From the NCBI GenBank assembly GCA_002197995.1, contig NGZR01000009.1, positions 248,001 through 312,000 of the forward strand: a DNA stretch of 64,000 bases. The letters are read 5' to 3'. Shown one piece after another: positions 33,061 to 46,958 of the stretch. The stretch comes from Gaeumannomyces sp. JS-464 (Eukaryota; Ascomycota; Sordariomycetes; Magnaporthales; Magnaporthaceae). Each line of letters starts with the position of its first letter. Positions within the stretch are counted from its first letter, which is position 1. Below the pieces are notes generated by a model, which was not told where the DNA came from, searched no databases, and saw only the letters and a program-made list of their open reading frames with translations. The position numbers and the translations under genes are program-made.

Positions 33061-36000
33061 GCGGTAAGCGGCCCGCCTTTTTACTTTTGCTAACCTTCGT
33101 TTAAAAGTTTTTACTAATACTTTTGTAAAACTTTTTAACAGTTTTTAAAGTTAGTTCTTTTTTCCCACGTATTTTTTTCGTAGCTATACCTTTTCCATTT
33201 AACCAGGTACTTTTTAAGCCTATATTTTAGCTTATAATTTAGGATTTTTTCAATTTCGTACTTTTATTTTAGGTCGATTTCCATTAACTCGTTGCTTTTA
33301 AAGCTTAATAGCGTTAATTCGAATAGGGAAATATAAAAAACCGGGTGGGATTTTATGGTTAATGGTAGTTAAAATTTGTAATTTACGTTCGAAACCTTTT
33401 TTAATACCTTAAACGGTCCCAATTTTTTATAGTTTAACTTATTACTCGGTCGTTTCGTTTTAATATTCCGTCGAAAAAGATAAACGCTATCCCCTTTTTT
33501 AAAAGTCGGTTTTTCGATTTTTTTTTTATTTGCTTAAATAGTTATACGGTGCCGTAGTTTTTTTAACTTTATTTAAAAGTGTTTATGCAGTTTAATAAGC
33601 TCCGTTATTTGTATTTCCGCTATTAAAGCATGTTTTCCTGCCTTGGGTTTTTTATACGTTATAAGCGTAAACCTATAATTCGCATAAAACGGTGTGGTTT
33701 TTATGCTTTTATAAATTAAACTGTTATAAGCGAATTAAGCTATAAGGAAATAGTTATACCTAGTCGTTTTATTTATAGTTAACGTAATAACGTAAATACT
33801 GCTTTATAGTTTAATTCGTTCGCTCCGTTTATTTATTTGTTTAAAAGTGGTAGGTTGTAAATAAAAAGTGCTTTACTTTTAACCTGCTCGTAAGCCTTTT
33901 CCAAAACTTGCTTATAAACAGCTTATTTTTTATCCGTAATTAAGCGGTTTAACGTGCCGTATTCCGCTATTACGTGTTTAATAAAAACGTACGCTAGCTT
34001 CGTAGCGTTGTTACTTTCCTTATATGGTAAAAATAAAGCGTACTTAGTAAGGCTTATCTATTATTACTAATATATTATCGTATTTTACTTCGGTTATCGG
34101 TTTTTTAAACTAGGGAAGTTTAATAACGAAATTTATAGTAATTTTTGTTATGCCTCGCTCGGCGCTAGCAAAGGTTGCAAAAGCCCATAAAGCTTATGCT
34201 TGTTAGCTTTATTTTTAACGCAGCTTTCGCAATTTTTTATCGCGTTTTATATTTTCGGCTCGAGTTTTGCAAACCCGTAATATTATTATAACCGTTTTTA
34301 CGTTTTTAATTACGTTTTAATAGCCATGTGCCAATTGGTTATAAACTTGTTAAATTTTTTTTAAGGTTTAAACTTTTCCCTATTAAACCGTTTTAGCGAA
34401 AATCTTTTATATCGGGATTAAAAATCCGTTTGGTTTTTTTGCTAGGATTACTTGTGTTTTTTAAGTATTACAATTTAATAATCCGGTCGTCGGCTTAAAA
34501 CGTCCGCCCGGCCGTTTTCCGACCCTTTCCGGTACTTAATCCGAACGTCGTAATTTTGCAAAAACTCGTTTTAACGGATTTGCCGTTTATTTAAGTTTTT
34601 GCTTATAGTAAAATGCGTTAGGTTTTTATGGTTATATATATTATAACCTAATGCTTTGCTTTATAAAAAGTGTAGCCGCCACTTTTTAAATGCTCGAATT
34701 ATCGCTAAAAGTTTTTTATCGTAAATTTAGTAATTTAACTTAAATTTATTTAGCTTTTGCCGAAAAAAACGCGCAGGGGTGCAACCGCCTTTAATCGTTT
34801 CGCTGTCCGAGTTAGCCGCCGATCGCGTAATTCGACGCGTCGGTTTTAACCTCGAAAGGTTTTTTTAGGTTTGGGAATGCTAACATTGGTTCTTTTAACA
34901 CGGCGTTCCGTAATTGCTCGAAAGCTTTTTATTTTTACCTTCCCCAATAGAATTAGTGGTTATTTTTAATAAAGTTCGTAAATGGTATGGCGATTTTGCT
35001 ATAACCACGGATAAACCGTTTATAAAAGTTTAAAAACCCTAAAAACCCTCGTACTTTCGTAACGTTTTTAAATATAAACCACTTTTTAATTTTTTTAACT
35101 TTTTTAAGGTTTATGCAAACCTATCCGGGTGTAACCACAAACCTTAAAAAAGCGACTTTTTGCGAATGCCATTTGCACTTTTTTAACTTAACGAGGAGTT
35201 TTGCGTTAAGTAACTTTTAAAGCACTTTATGCACGTGCTATTTGTGTTTTTCCATCGTTTCCGAAAAAATTAAAATATTATTTAGGTACGCGAAAATAAA
35301 AATGTCGAAATACTCGCGTAATATATAATTAATTATCCTTTAAAACGTGGTTAATGCGTTAATAAGCCCGAAAGTTATTACTAAAAACTTGTAGCATCCA
35401 AGCTTTATTTTAAAAGCCGTAAACTATTTTTGGCCCTTTTTAATCCGTATTAAGCTGTAAGCTTTCCGTAAGTCCAAAGCCGTAAAATATTAAGCTTTGC
35501 CGAGCTTATCGCGCAATTCGTTAATAAAAAGCAAAAAATACCGATTTTTATCGTAACCTCGTTTAACGGGCGGTAATCGATACACATTCGTTCCGTCCCG
35601 TTTTTCTTTCTTTTTTATAAAATCCCGTATCCTATTAAAAAATCGGAAGGTTTAATATATCCTTTTCGTAAATTTTTTTTAACTGTTTTTTAGCACTTTT
35701 TACTGCCGAAAGCTAAGCTAATACAGCTTTTAATACTTAAACTGCGTTTTTAGCTTAAGTTTAATTTCCAAATCGAACGGTTTATATTCGGAAAGCACCG
35801 TTTTTAAGTTTTTCCGAAACAGTTTTTCGTATTTGTGGTATTCCTTCGGAACATTCGCGAGCCGTTTTTTAATGTTAATTAGATTGTTTTAATCGCTTTT
35901 CGCTTTGGATAATCGCGTACTCGTCGATGCTAAATGCAAAAGTGGATTGCTAAATCCTATTACCGTTATAACCTTTTTTCGTTACTTTTTATGCTTACGG

Positions 36001-38627
36001 TTTAAAGTTCGTAATTGGTAAACCGTTTTAATTACTCGTAACTTTTCCCATTAAACTTAACCGGTGGTTTAATTTATCCGTAAGTTATTTTTCCTAAGCT
36101 AAAGGATTTCGAAAATTACGTTTCTTTCCTTTATATTTAGTTTATTTAATATAATAATAACGTTTTCCCCGCTTCGGGTACGTAATGTATTAGTTGTATT
36201 TTTCGGTCGATTTATCCTTTATTGTAAGCGATAAATATTCCTTCGACCGTTTTTAATTAATACGGTTAGCGTTTTTAATTTATAAAAATATTATACCGTT
36301 TAACCGCTTATAACGATACGTAATCGCTTTATATTCCGCAATCGATTATTATTTTAACCTTTTTTCTTTAACATTTTATTCGAAATGTTAATAAGTTATA
36401 CGGTTAACTCGATTTTATTATCGCGAGGGTTTTTATCGGTTTTTTTTCTTTTTTCCCATTTCGTACCTTTCGCTCGGGTAGTCCGCTTAGTTTTTTAATA
36501 AAGAAAACGAGTACCGTACGTTCGTCCTTTTATTTGGGTTAAACGGGATATACGTTCGCGCGATCCCCTAATGCCAGGCTTTCGCCTTTTATGCCATATG
36601 TTTTTTGCATTTCGCAATTTTACACTTTTCCTAATCGAGCGTTTTAATAACGTATAATATTAGGTACCGTTTATTGGGCTTAAAAACTGCGGTAAACCTA
36701 CCGACCGGGCTGGTTCCCACCGTAGCAATTGGAATGCCAAACGGGGTTTAATTTTTTAACTTGCTTTTTAACTTTCGTAAAAAGAAATCGTGTTTAAGTT
36801 TAAATCGTAAATGGAATTTGCACTTTCCGTAAATACATTTTGCTTAAAAAGGTACAAATATTTAAAATATTCCATATCGATACTGGGGTGGTCCTCGGGT
36901 TTTAACGCAGTTTATCCCGGTTTACTAACGTTGTTAAACCGGTAGCTAGCATATTTAACTTCTTGCTAATCGTTAAACCATAATAAAAATTAACCGTTAT
37001 TTCCGTTCGCTAAAATAGCGTAATATAACGGGCTATTTAGGTATTTTAAAACCTTAACGTTTTAAAAACATACCGAAATATCGAGGAGCGTAAAAGCGTA
37101 TTGGTTTTTTTAATTTGCTTGCTTTTCGCGGATTAAGTACGGAGGTTTCGCCGCTCGAGCTTTTCGCTCGTTTTTTAAAACTCGGCCGTTTCGAAGTTTT
37201 AACCACCTCGGTTTATTTTAACATCGGTATCGAAGTTTTTCGACTTTCGGAAAAGGTGTGTTTAGTTTAAAGGTTTTTTTCGGGCTTTTCCTTTTTCCGC
37301 GTTATTTGCTAGGATTGCTCCTTTTTAAATCCCGCGGAAAAGCGGTGTCGTTTTCCTTTTCCGAGTTTTCGGGTCCGGAAATAATCCGCTATTTTCCCTC
37401 GCTATCATATTCGAACTTTATAGCTTTAAATATACAAATGCTTCGAAGCTTTCGAAAATACCATCCGGTAGCTTTTTTATCGAACTAATATATAGCACAT
37501 AATTCGTTATAGTAATACGTTTAATTAAACGCCATTTTAAAACATAATCCCTTTTATGTTAAGCTTTTTTACGTTCGCTAAAAGTTCGTTATTTAGCGGT
37601 TATTATCCCGCTAAAAGCAATTAACTTTTATATAGCTAGTTTAGCCGCATTTAAAACATTTCCCGTTTTTCGGGTTTTGTTTTTGCTTTTTCTACTGCCT
37701 TTATTACTGGTAAGCGGCTCCCGCATTAAAGTTTATAAAGTTTAAATGCGTTTCGTAAACCGTAATAGGTTATTATTTAGCTTTTTTTTAATTGGCTTTA
37801 TTATTTTATGCCGCACTTTTAAAACCATATCCTTTTTTTTTTTGTTATCGTTCGTACAGTTTATCGCTAATGCGAACCGCGTTCTTAACGTAATCCGTAA
37901 AAAACTCCGGGCGATCCTGCTTTGCAAGTTTATCTTTTACGTTTTCGCGTAATCCGTTGTAAAAATGCAATATTAACGTGGCGTTACTCCAATTAAGCTT
38001 AGTGCTAATCCGTTAAAAGTCCGCTGCGTATTTGGCTGCAAGCTTTCGCTATTTAAAGGCTAGCAAGTTTTTTTCGGCAATTCGGGTTTCGTCGATTATA
38101 CCGAACACTTTTCCGACCTTTTTTCCGAAGGTTTCGAAACTGGCGAAAATAAGTTTAATAGCTTCCTAGCTATTTTTATACCTTTTAAAATAATTGCTTT
38201 AGGTTGGTTGGAACTATTTTTTCACCTTGCCGTCCAGCTTAATAGCAGCGTAAGCGACTTTTTGTTTTTCGTTTACGAATTGTTATTCGTAAAACTAAAA
38301 TAGCTTTTGCACTCGGTAAGGAACGTTTTAAACTTACCGTCCTCCTTTTCGTAAAGGTCCGGGGACGGAAATTTGTACGCTTTAACCGCAATGGGCGCTT
38401 TAAAGGATATTAACTTTATAATAAATTGCTTTACCTCGGTTTGGCTTTTAGCGATTTCGTCCGATATAAATTTAAAAAGGCTGGCCGTATTAGCGGCCTT
38501 ATCGAGGTCGTACTTAATACCGTTAAAGGTAAAAACCGTAATCTTTTCCTTTTTAAGCTTTTTGTTACTGCTAGCTATGGTTGCATTATTTTTCCTCCGA
38601 CGAGGTATTAAACAGGATTAGTTAAAA

Positions 38628-39074
38628 TGTTACAATTAGGGGTTTGCTTTTAAAGTAAGGCATTTCGGGGGTGGAAAGGATAATATCGCCGGTTTAGTTA
38701 ATAAAAGGAATACGTAACTTAAAAGGATAATTTAATTGCTTACTTTAAAGGATGCTTAGAAGCTAACTTAAGTTAACTAATGCCGAAGCCTTAGTTAAAG
38801 CTATTTAAAACAGTAGGAAATCCATCTTTTATATATACGCTACCTTTTGCTATGTATTGGGTCGGATTTATGGCTTTGTTACAAATCCACAAATCCCTTT
38901 TAGATTTATTGCTTTATTACAAATTTACAAATCCCTTTTGGATTTGTTACTTTGCTATAAATTTACAAATCCCTTTTAATTTACGTAACTTTACGTGACC
39001 GGGGCGGGGCGAAGCACCACTTTAAAGCCCCCTCTTATTTTGCTGTTTTAAGGGCTTGCATGCTGGTCGTAACA
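38628..39074 (-). repeat. Gypsy-B LTR (right; 5' LTR of the element)
   Basis: 447 bp, partner of 31611-32057. It is more AT-rich than the left copy, with further transitions in the CACAAATCCCTTTT motifs. Followed on the plus strand by TATAT (39075-39079), the target-site duplication. Confidence 0.95.
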
Positions 39075-39079
39075 TATAT

Positions 39080-39711
39080 GCGTTATTATTAATCCACGTA
39101 ATTAACGCGTGCATTAAAAAAAACCCCACGTTTTGTAAAATAGCAAGCTTATAAACCGTGCGCTTTTACAAGTTTATAAAAAGGATTTTGCGATCCTTTT
39201 TTTATATTTAAATTCCTTTTTAAAACATGCATTATAACAAACACCAATTTTAAATTTATAAATTTTTGTTTTTTCCTTTTTGGAAATTTCCGTATTTATA
39301 AAAGTACCGCTTTTATTAACAGTTATAATAATTATTATTATTACGGTTTAATTGGTTTTTTTTACTTAAAACCCGATATTAAATTGCGTAATTTTTTATA
39401 AATTCGATATATATATAAAAAAGGTATATTTAAAGTAGTACATATTTGCTTTTGCAATTTAATAATAAGTTTAACGAATATTTCGAAAATAGGAATTAAA
39501 TTATTTATATTATTAAATTTGGCTTTCGTTAATATTTTTTTTTTATAATCGTTATTATTTGTATTTTTACCAACGTATATTAACGGGTATTTTAATTTAT
39601 AAAAGTTTTTTAACATTAAATATGTGGAATTTTAACGGGTATTATTATTTATAAATTTTTTATTAATTTAAAATCTTTTTTAATTTATTTTTATTTTTAT
39701 ATTTATTAATA
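39080..39711 (-). mobile_element. hAT-2 remnant, upstream part
   Basis: Continues hAT-2 across the Gypsy-B insertion on the minus strand. The open stretch at 39362-39616 reads LTKAKFNNINNLIPIFEIFV and LQKQICTTLNIPFLYIY, resembling the helical region before the hAT C-terminus. The shared 215-bp unit lies between this and the insertion point. Assignment rests on position and orientation with 31177-31610 more than on motifs. Confidence 0.5.
39104..39320 (+). repeat. shared 215-bp unit, copy 2
   Basis: Partner of 28363-28577, same plus-strand orientation, mostly C/T and G/A differences plus small length changes in A/T runs. It lies opposite in orientation relative to its hAT host compared with copy 1. 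Confidence 0.8.
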
Positions 39712-40507
39712 ACGTGGTTTATAAGCAAGTGCTACATATAAGCAAATGCCACACTTACACCCGACCTTTAGTTAATTAACGCGCATATTAACCTAATAAC
39801 GCTAAGAATTTATTTAAACTATTCGGAATTATATACATTAAACGTTTTTACTTTTTTTTAGCAAATGCGCGCATTATATCCGGTTTTACCGCAAATGTTA
39901 CATCGTTAACAAATCGTTATCGCCTTCCTTTTTTAACCCCCATAATCGCGCATTTTTTACTATAACTACCTATTTAGCTTTTGCTAATCCAAAACATTTC
40001 GTATTTTTTTTAACAATATGTAACCCTTTTTATTAAACACGTGTTTTTTAACCCTTCGGCGTTTGCTTAGCGTTTTATTCGCCTTTCGTAACTTAAAGCA
40101 CTTTTTTTTTAAAAGGTTAACTTAATGCATAATTACTTTAGCCTTTTTCGTTAATTGGTTTACAATTGTTAACATAAATAACGAAAAGCTGTTTTAATAA
40201 TTAGAAATTCGAATTTTAATATGTTCGGATTGCGAAGTTGCGTTTTTAACTATTTAAAGCGTTTTAAAAGTTTAAAGTTCAGCGTTATTTAAAAGCTTTT
40301 TTAAGGGAGTTAAAATTCGTAACTTTACATCCAGCTTTTCCAAAACCGATTCCGAATTAAAAAAGCAAAGCTAACCTTTTAAAAGCCTTTTCGAATATTT
40401 TTTTCGGTTATAAAGTTAAAAAACGCCGCTTTAAACGCCGAAAAAAGCTCGACTTTAATTACGTGGTTAACGTATAACCTTATTAGGTTTTTAACTTATT
40501 AACCGTA
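39712..40507 (-). mobile_element. pogo-3, 3' part (interrupted by Gypsy-A)
   Basis: Left portion of a minus-strand pogo element. The end at 39712 (ACGTGGTTTATAAGC) follows TA and has the same subterminal units as pogo-2 (AAGCAAGTGCTAC, AAGCAAATGCCACA). It covers the transposase C-terminal region, matching the last 700 bp of pogo-1 and pogo-2 in reverse. Ends with the CCGTA duplication at 40503-40507. Confidence 0.9.
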
Positions 40508-40729
40508 TGTTATAGCGTGGCGGGCCCTCGCGGGCTTCCACCCCATTAAGGCCAGGGCACGGGGGTTACGTGGTGGCCATTAGCCCGTGCACTAATTAGC
40601 CGCACGGAAAACCCTGCTAATTAATCCCGGTGCTCCGCACCACTTTTTCTTTCCTATTTCTTAGCTTTAAATAGCCTTAAATTTAAAGTATATTACAGCC
40701 AGCCTTTTTTCCCAACGGCAATCGTAACA
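40508..40729 (+). repeat. Gypsy-A 5' LTR
   Basis: 222 bp, the same length as 46959-47180. All differences I could align are C/T or G/A. It keeps GC-rich patches (GTGGCGGGCCCTCGCGGG). Confidence 0.95.
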
Positions 40730-43700
40730 ATTTAAAGCTTAACCCTAATTCCCTATTGCTTAAAAAGGCATTTAAAATATCCCTTACCGATTAAAACCCA
40801 AAAAGAACCAAACGCGTTTACCCGACGCAGCATTAATCCAAACCGGACCCGAAAGGGACTCGCATTTGCAGGATAAGGAATAAAAGAAAGGCGTTACCAC
40901 ACGCACAGCAAAAATGGCGCTTATTCCGGAAAAGCGCGCGACGAATAAGGAAACGGCCTGCAAAACGGTGCAGTTTAACCTTAAAAAACTCGGAACGTCG
41001 ACCCGGAACGCTTTAAGCGGCGATCGCCGTAACTCCATTTTCACCGGCCGAAGTTATTCCTACATTAACATAAGGGCCGCCCGTATCGAAACCTTTAAAA
41101 AAGGCCTTTAAAACGATGTAAACGACGTTAAAAATATAACGTAAGGAGGTAATAAAGCTTACATCGCGGTAAAAGTAAACCAAACTTGTTACGTAATAAC
41201 CCTTAATAACTACGACCAAAAGATTAAAAACCAGGTCGAAAGGTCGGCAATCCATTTTACGAAGGGTGGTAGGAAGTCCTTTGCTTTCCATTTTTAAATG
41301 CTTTCCGAAGCCGGATAGCAAATTACGCCGGACTTAAACGGCGTTTGCGATTTTAACACTTTCGCTACTCTTTTTAAAACACACCTAATAGCTATTTTCG
41401 ACGAGGTTAAACTACGAAACCTTTTACTGGCCGTTATTTAGGCTTAGCTCCGTTCGCTGCATTTTAAATGCGAGGGAATAAATAAAAATGTGGGAGCATT
41501 TTAATGGTGGACCTAAAAGCTAGGCGAGGCTTTGGAGCAAACGACGGGAACCACTAGCTCGAACGTCGTTTAATAGCTGTTCGATTAGGCTAAGCAGGAT
41601 TTCGATACCATTGCCGGCTTTTAAACAGTGGTTGCAAACTTTGGCATTTAAAACAGGCAGTTTAAAAAGCAAATTAAAAAGGCTCCCGTTTTAAACGCGG
41701 CTTTCGAAATTAACTTCCGACCTAATATAAAAGGCGGAACCCCGGAAACAGTTATGTCCTATGTTTTTACAGCTTTAACGGGCTTTAAACCTCGTATAAA
41801 AAACCCCCGGTATATTATGCTAAGGCAAATAAAAACGACATTAAATTTAAAATTTAACATTAACGTGTTAAAAAAAAAATGGCGGTGGACGTTTATATGT
41901 TCCAAACCGACGATAAAAAGTTCTTTTACGTTAAATTTCGATTAAAAAGCACGGCCGCTAAAATTTTGCAGCCGTATTTCCGGGCCGACCATTTTAACTG
42001 TATTAACAGCTACCTTCGCTTAATAACGCACTTTTAGCAAAAGTATTATAACCCGGATACGAAGGAGCGCGTTTACGCGAAATGGAAAAAACTCGCTATA
42101 AAGCTAAGCGAGGATTTTAACGTTTTTAAACGCAACTTTATTCGCTTTGCCGGAAAATGCCGGGTGGTTAAGGGAAATTGGAAAAGAAAGTTTTACGAGC
42201 GACTTTTTTCCGGCATAAAAACTTAAATAATTATGGTTTATTTTAATAACACCATCGATTTCGATAAGTTTTCGCGCACCGTTTAAAAGGTGGCCTTTTA
42301 ATAAAAGCAAAACTAATAAAATTAAGTTAAAAAATTTAAAGCCGGTACGAACACCGGTATAAAAGGAAGCGGTAACGGCCGCCCGCGATTCCCGGCGACC
42401 GGTTTGCTAGGTAAGCTATTTACAACTCCGTTTTTAACCCGACTTTCCCCCGAGAAAATAAGGAAGTTTATTTAAGAAAGTCGCTGCTTTATTTGCAAAA
42501 AGCTGGGATATATTTCCAAAACCTATCCTTCCAAAGTTATTACACAAAACCGAAAAGCGCGTTTTAACAAAATCGTTAATAAATGCTAGCAATACTAGTC
42601 GAACTATAAAGCGCTTAAAACCGGAAAAACCAAAAGCGGTTCGGGAAACGCTTAACTTTAAAGCAATTAAACTTTATCCCAAAAACATGTATGTCGGCAT
42701 TTAGCTTAAACGGGAAAATACCATTTAACTTTCTTTCCAAATATTTAAATAATAACCTAATAATAATAAACTGCTTAATTTTACAAATGGACTTTCCTTT
42801 TTTGCCATTACGCTAATTAACATTAAAGCGAACGGCTATATTTTCGTTAGCTTGCGATTTGCGAAAAAAATGCGAAGGAATTTTAAAAGCCGCATAATCG
42901 TTAATTTTTAAACCTTAAGCCGTAAAAGAATACTAAAGTAAAAAGTTTAATTAGTAAACGTAACGTTGCTTTCCCATTTACGGATTTAAAACCGGAGCAT
43001 CCCCAAACAGCTTATGCTGGTTTTTAATATAAAGCAAAATGTTATTATCGGCCGCAAATTTTTAAACTACTACGATACCGTAATGAATTGCCGTTACCGA
43101 ATGCTGCTTTTTCCAAACCACATGCTTTTAACGCCCGCCCCCGCTAACATTTGTATAAACGAATCCGGAAAGCTGCTTTTAAACCCGGCTTAGGATAAAA
43201 AGGTGTTTAAGCGAAACCGCCGTATAAAAATCGAGGATAAACGCCGTACGGCAAGCTGCTATGGCGACCAGCATTAAACCGCTATGGAAAAGAGAATTAG
43301 CAAACTGGTAATTAAACGGCCCGAAAAGCCCGCAATGAAAAAGCCGGAGCAGCCCAAACGTGTGCAGCTCATTTTGCTAAGGAAAAACCCCGAAAAGCTA
43401 TCCGGATGGGAAAAAGGCATTGCTAAAATGCAAAAGGCATTTGCGAACGACACCCCAGCCGAGCTTTTAAAACGCGAGCCCGTTTTTTCCGTAAAGCCCA
43501 AAATTAAAAAAAAGCGTTTCGAACAAAACGGTTAAAGCCATTACATTATAGCAAAGGATGCTATGGGATGGTATAAAAAAAAGATCGATATCGCTTGCTT
43601 AAAGGCCGTAAGCTTTTATAAAACAGCGTTTTTAAAAAAAACCAAGGTTTTTACTACGATTTTCCACGAAATCGACCGTTTTATTAAAACAAAAGGGAAA

Positions 43701-46700
43701 TAAAACATAAGCTAAAGGATTTTTTGCCATACGACGAGGAGGAGCTTAAGCAAAAAGCTTAAAACGCGGTGCTTGTAAAGTACCACGATTTATTTCGCAA
43801 TTTTAGCAAAGCGGATTTTAACGAGCTGCCCCCGAAAAAGCCGGGGGTTAACCACTTTATTAACTTAAAAGGCGACCTTTAAACGCTAAAATCTAGCCCA
43901 TTATATAAAATGACGCTAAAGGAATTGGAAGCGTGCCGATAGTACTTTCGAAAAAACCTTTATAAAGGGTTTTTGGAACTAAGCACCGCTTTATAGGCAG
44001 CGTTTATCCTGTTCGCGAAAAAAGCTAACGGGGGATTTCGATTATGCGTAAATTATCGGAAGCTTAACGCATTAACCAAAAAAACGTCCATTTACTGCTT
44101 TTAATCGAAAAAACGCTAGCCAAAATCGGGCAAGCACGAATTTTTACCAAAATCGATATTCGCTAAACCTTTACCGCATCCGCATAACGGAAGGCATAAA
44201 AAACCTAACAACTTTCCGAACGAAATACGAGACGTTTCGGTATAAGGTTTTCCCGTTTAGCCTTATAAATAAACCTGCCACCTTTTAAAAATTTATTAAC
44301 TTAATATTAATAAAAACTTAAACGATTTTATTTGGCTTTATTTAACGACATTTTAATTTGGTCCGATAACCTCGACAAGCACCGGATTTACGTAAAAAAA
44401 AGTGCTTAAAAAGCTCCAAAAGGCCGGCTTTTAAACGGACATTAAAAAATGCGAATTTTATATAACCCGCACGAAATTCCTCGGGTTTATTATCGAAATT
44501 AAACGCATTAAAGTCGACCTTAATAAAGTTACCGCTATCCGCGATTGGAAAAAGCCAAACCACCGTTAAAAGAATTTAATTTTTCCTTAATTTTTGCAAC
44601 TTTTACAAAAAGTTCGTACCGGAGTATAGCAAATTGGCCAAACCGTTAACGGGTTTAACTAGAAAAAACGTCCCGTTTTATAAAAAGACCTTTAATAAAA
44701 AGCGTTCGACGATTTAAAACGACGACTATTATTAGCCCCCACATTGCGCCATTTTAGGCAGGATTTAAAAACTCGGGTCGAAATAAACGCGTTTAACGGA
44801 ATGGTAACCGGCGTGCTAAGCAGCTATTTAAAAACGGGAATTGGCACCCAGTTGCCTTTTTTCGAAAACTATAACGCCGGCGGAATACAATTACGAGGCA
44901 TATAATAAGGAACTCCTAGCCGTAATTCGGGTTTTAAAGCCATAGCGTTCCGAACTAGTGGGATTGCTAAAGCCTTTCCTCGTTATTACCGACCATAAAA
45001 CGCTCGAATATTTTTTAACCAAAAGATTACTTAACATAAAGCAGGCAAGCTAGGCGGATTTTATAACCCAATACCATTTCGAAATTATATACCGGCCGGG
45101 ATTTAAAAACGCCGCCGCAAACGCCTTAACAAAAAAAACGGAAAAGCTGGCGACGTAAAAGGAAAAGCGGGACGCCGAGCGCATTATAAAAGTTTTCCGC
45201 CATCGCGAAGCCGGAGTAAACGAAATCTTCGTGCTGGATTTAAAAAAAGCCCTTCCGATAAATAAGCTAAGCATTGCAAGCAGCACGGTTAAAAAGATAA
45301 TGCTTACGAACAAAGTGTTAAAAGCAAACCTAATAACCACTTCGCTTTCCTCGAACAAGCAAAAGGCTGCTAACGGGAAGCTTAGGTAAACGACCACTGC
45401 CAAAGGATACCTCCTCCGTTACGGCAAGCTAGTAATGCCAAAAAAAGAAAATCCGACCTTAATTATTAAAGTAATACGGGAGGCTTATAACAGCCTGGCT
45501 ACGGAACACCCCGGCCGGAATAAAACGAAACGGTTAGTTACTGCCTAATATTAGTAGCCGGGCATAACCGCGAACGTTAATCGCTATATTAATAACTGCC
45601 TTTGCCGATTATTAAAACGACCAAAAGATAAAACACTAAAGCTGCTGCACTCGATCCCAATCCTTTACCAGCAAAGGCAACACCTAATTATTAATTTTAA
45701 AGCGATGCCTTTTTCCCGTAAAAGCCACGACAATGCTTTCGTAATTATAAATGCGTTTTCCAAAAAGTCCTGGACCGTCCTATATAAAAAAACGGCCACG
45801 GTTAAAAACGCAGCCATAATGTTTTACGAGGGACTATGGCGGATTTAGGGACCTCCAGCCACCGTGGGATTAAACCGAGGCCCTTAATTCGTATCGGCTT
45901 TTACCGATAAGCTGGCGGCCGTTTTAGGCATAAATTGGAAACTTTCCAGTTTAAAACACTTACAGTCGGCCGGCTAGGCGGAAATTATAAACGCTTACTT
46001 AAATTAGCGATTACGGATATTCGTTAATCACTTCCAAAACGACTAAAACGAAACGATCCCGGTTTTAAACTAAATGCAAGCCTCGCTCCTTTATAAAGCG
46101 CTAAATGGCATATCCTTATACGAGGTAACAATTAGCTCCTTTTTATTATGCCATTTCGATTAAAAGCGTCGCACGAAGGAGTTCGGTGGTATGGCGGCCG
46201 CGGAACGAATTACCCGCGCAAAAGCTTAAGCGCTTATAAATCGATTGCAAAAGTACGCCGAAACGGCTAAAAATACCTTGCAAAAAAGCCAAAACCGTAT
46301 AACGCAACAAGCTAACAAGCACCGAAAAAAGCCGGATTTTGGTGTTAGCGACCGAATATTTATCCTCCGCAAAACTGGCTTTACGAATCGCCCTACCAAC
46401 AAGTTAAACTTCCCTATAATAAAAGAACACTTCCTAATTAAAGCTAAAAAAAAGCATTCCTATAAGTTCGAAATGCCAAAAGCTGGAAAAGATCGACGGT
46501 ATACCATGCAAACCGCTTGCGCAAATACAGCAATAACCCGATGGAGGGGCAAAAGCTACTAAAACCGGCAGCCGAATACGTGGACGAAAAGGGAAAAAAG
46601 GAATGGGTGGTGGACTATGTAAAGTCGTTACGGGTTTATTACGGCAAACTATAATACCAAGTTAAATGGAAAGGATAGGACCTTAACCCGGCCTAATACC

Positions 46701-46958
46701 CGGCCGAGAACTTTAAAAAAGCGCTTAAAGTCCTAAGGAAGTATTACGAGGCTTACTTTTAACAGCCAGGCCCCCGGCGCGGTTGGAGCAATAGGAAGCA
46801 GCATATAAAGCCGGGACGGAAAACCCGGCCCATAAAGACGATAACCGACCGGCGGAGGGCTAAAAAGCCCCAAAATACGCCTTCCGGCAGCGCCGAAGCA
46901 AAAAACCATAATGCAGGAACTGATGTATTGCCGACGCTTTTATTAGGGGAAAGGGTAA

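Larger units (their letters stand above)
31611..39074 (-). mobile_element. Gypsy-B: complete Ty3/gypsy chromodomain retrotransposon, RIP-inactivated, inserted in hAT-2
   Basis: 7464 bp with 447-bp LTRs at both ends (TGTTAC...GTAACA) and a TATAT duplication on each side. Gag-Pol reads on the minus strand: Gag from about 38.6 kb (KKLKKEKITVFTFNG..., KAYKFPSPDLYEKEDGKFK), a zinc knuckle CFKCG, stop, TSYIKVNC near 37.65 kb with His changed to Tyr, reverse transcriptase near 35.6 kb (ERMCIDYRPLNEVTIK), and the integrase C-terminus near 33.4 kb (KKGDSVYLFRRNIKTKRPSN, VFYISLFELTLL) followed by a chromodomain near 33.2 kb (KKYLVKWKRYSYEKNTWE). A polypurine tract (AAAAGGGGAAACC on the minus strand) abuts the left LTR, confirming the orientation. 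Numerous TAA/TAG stops. A separate plus-strand ORF ghost and tRNA-like sequences lie between the end of pol and the left LTR. Confidence 0.92.
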
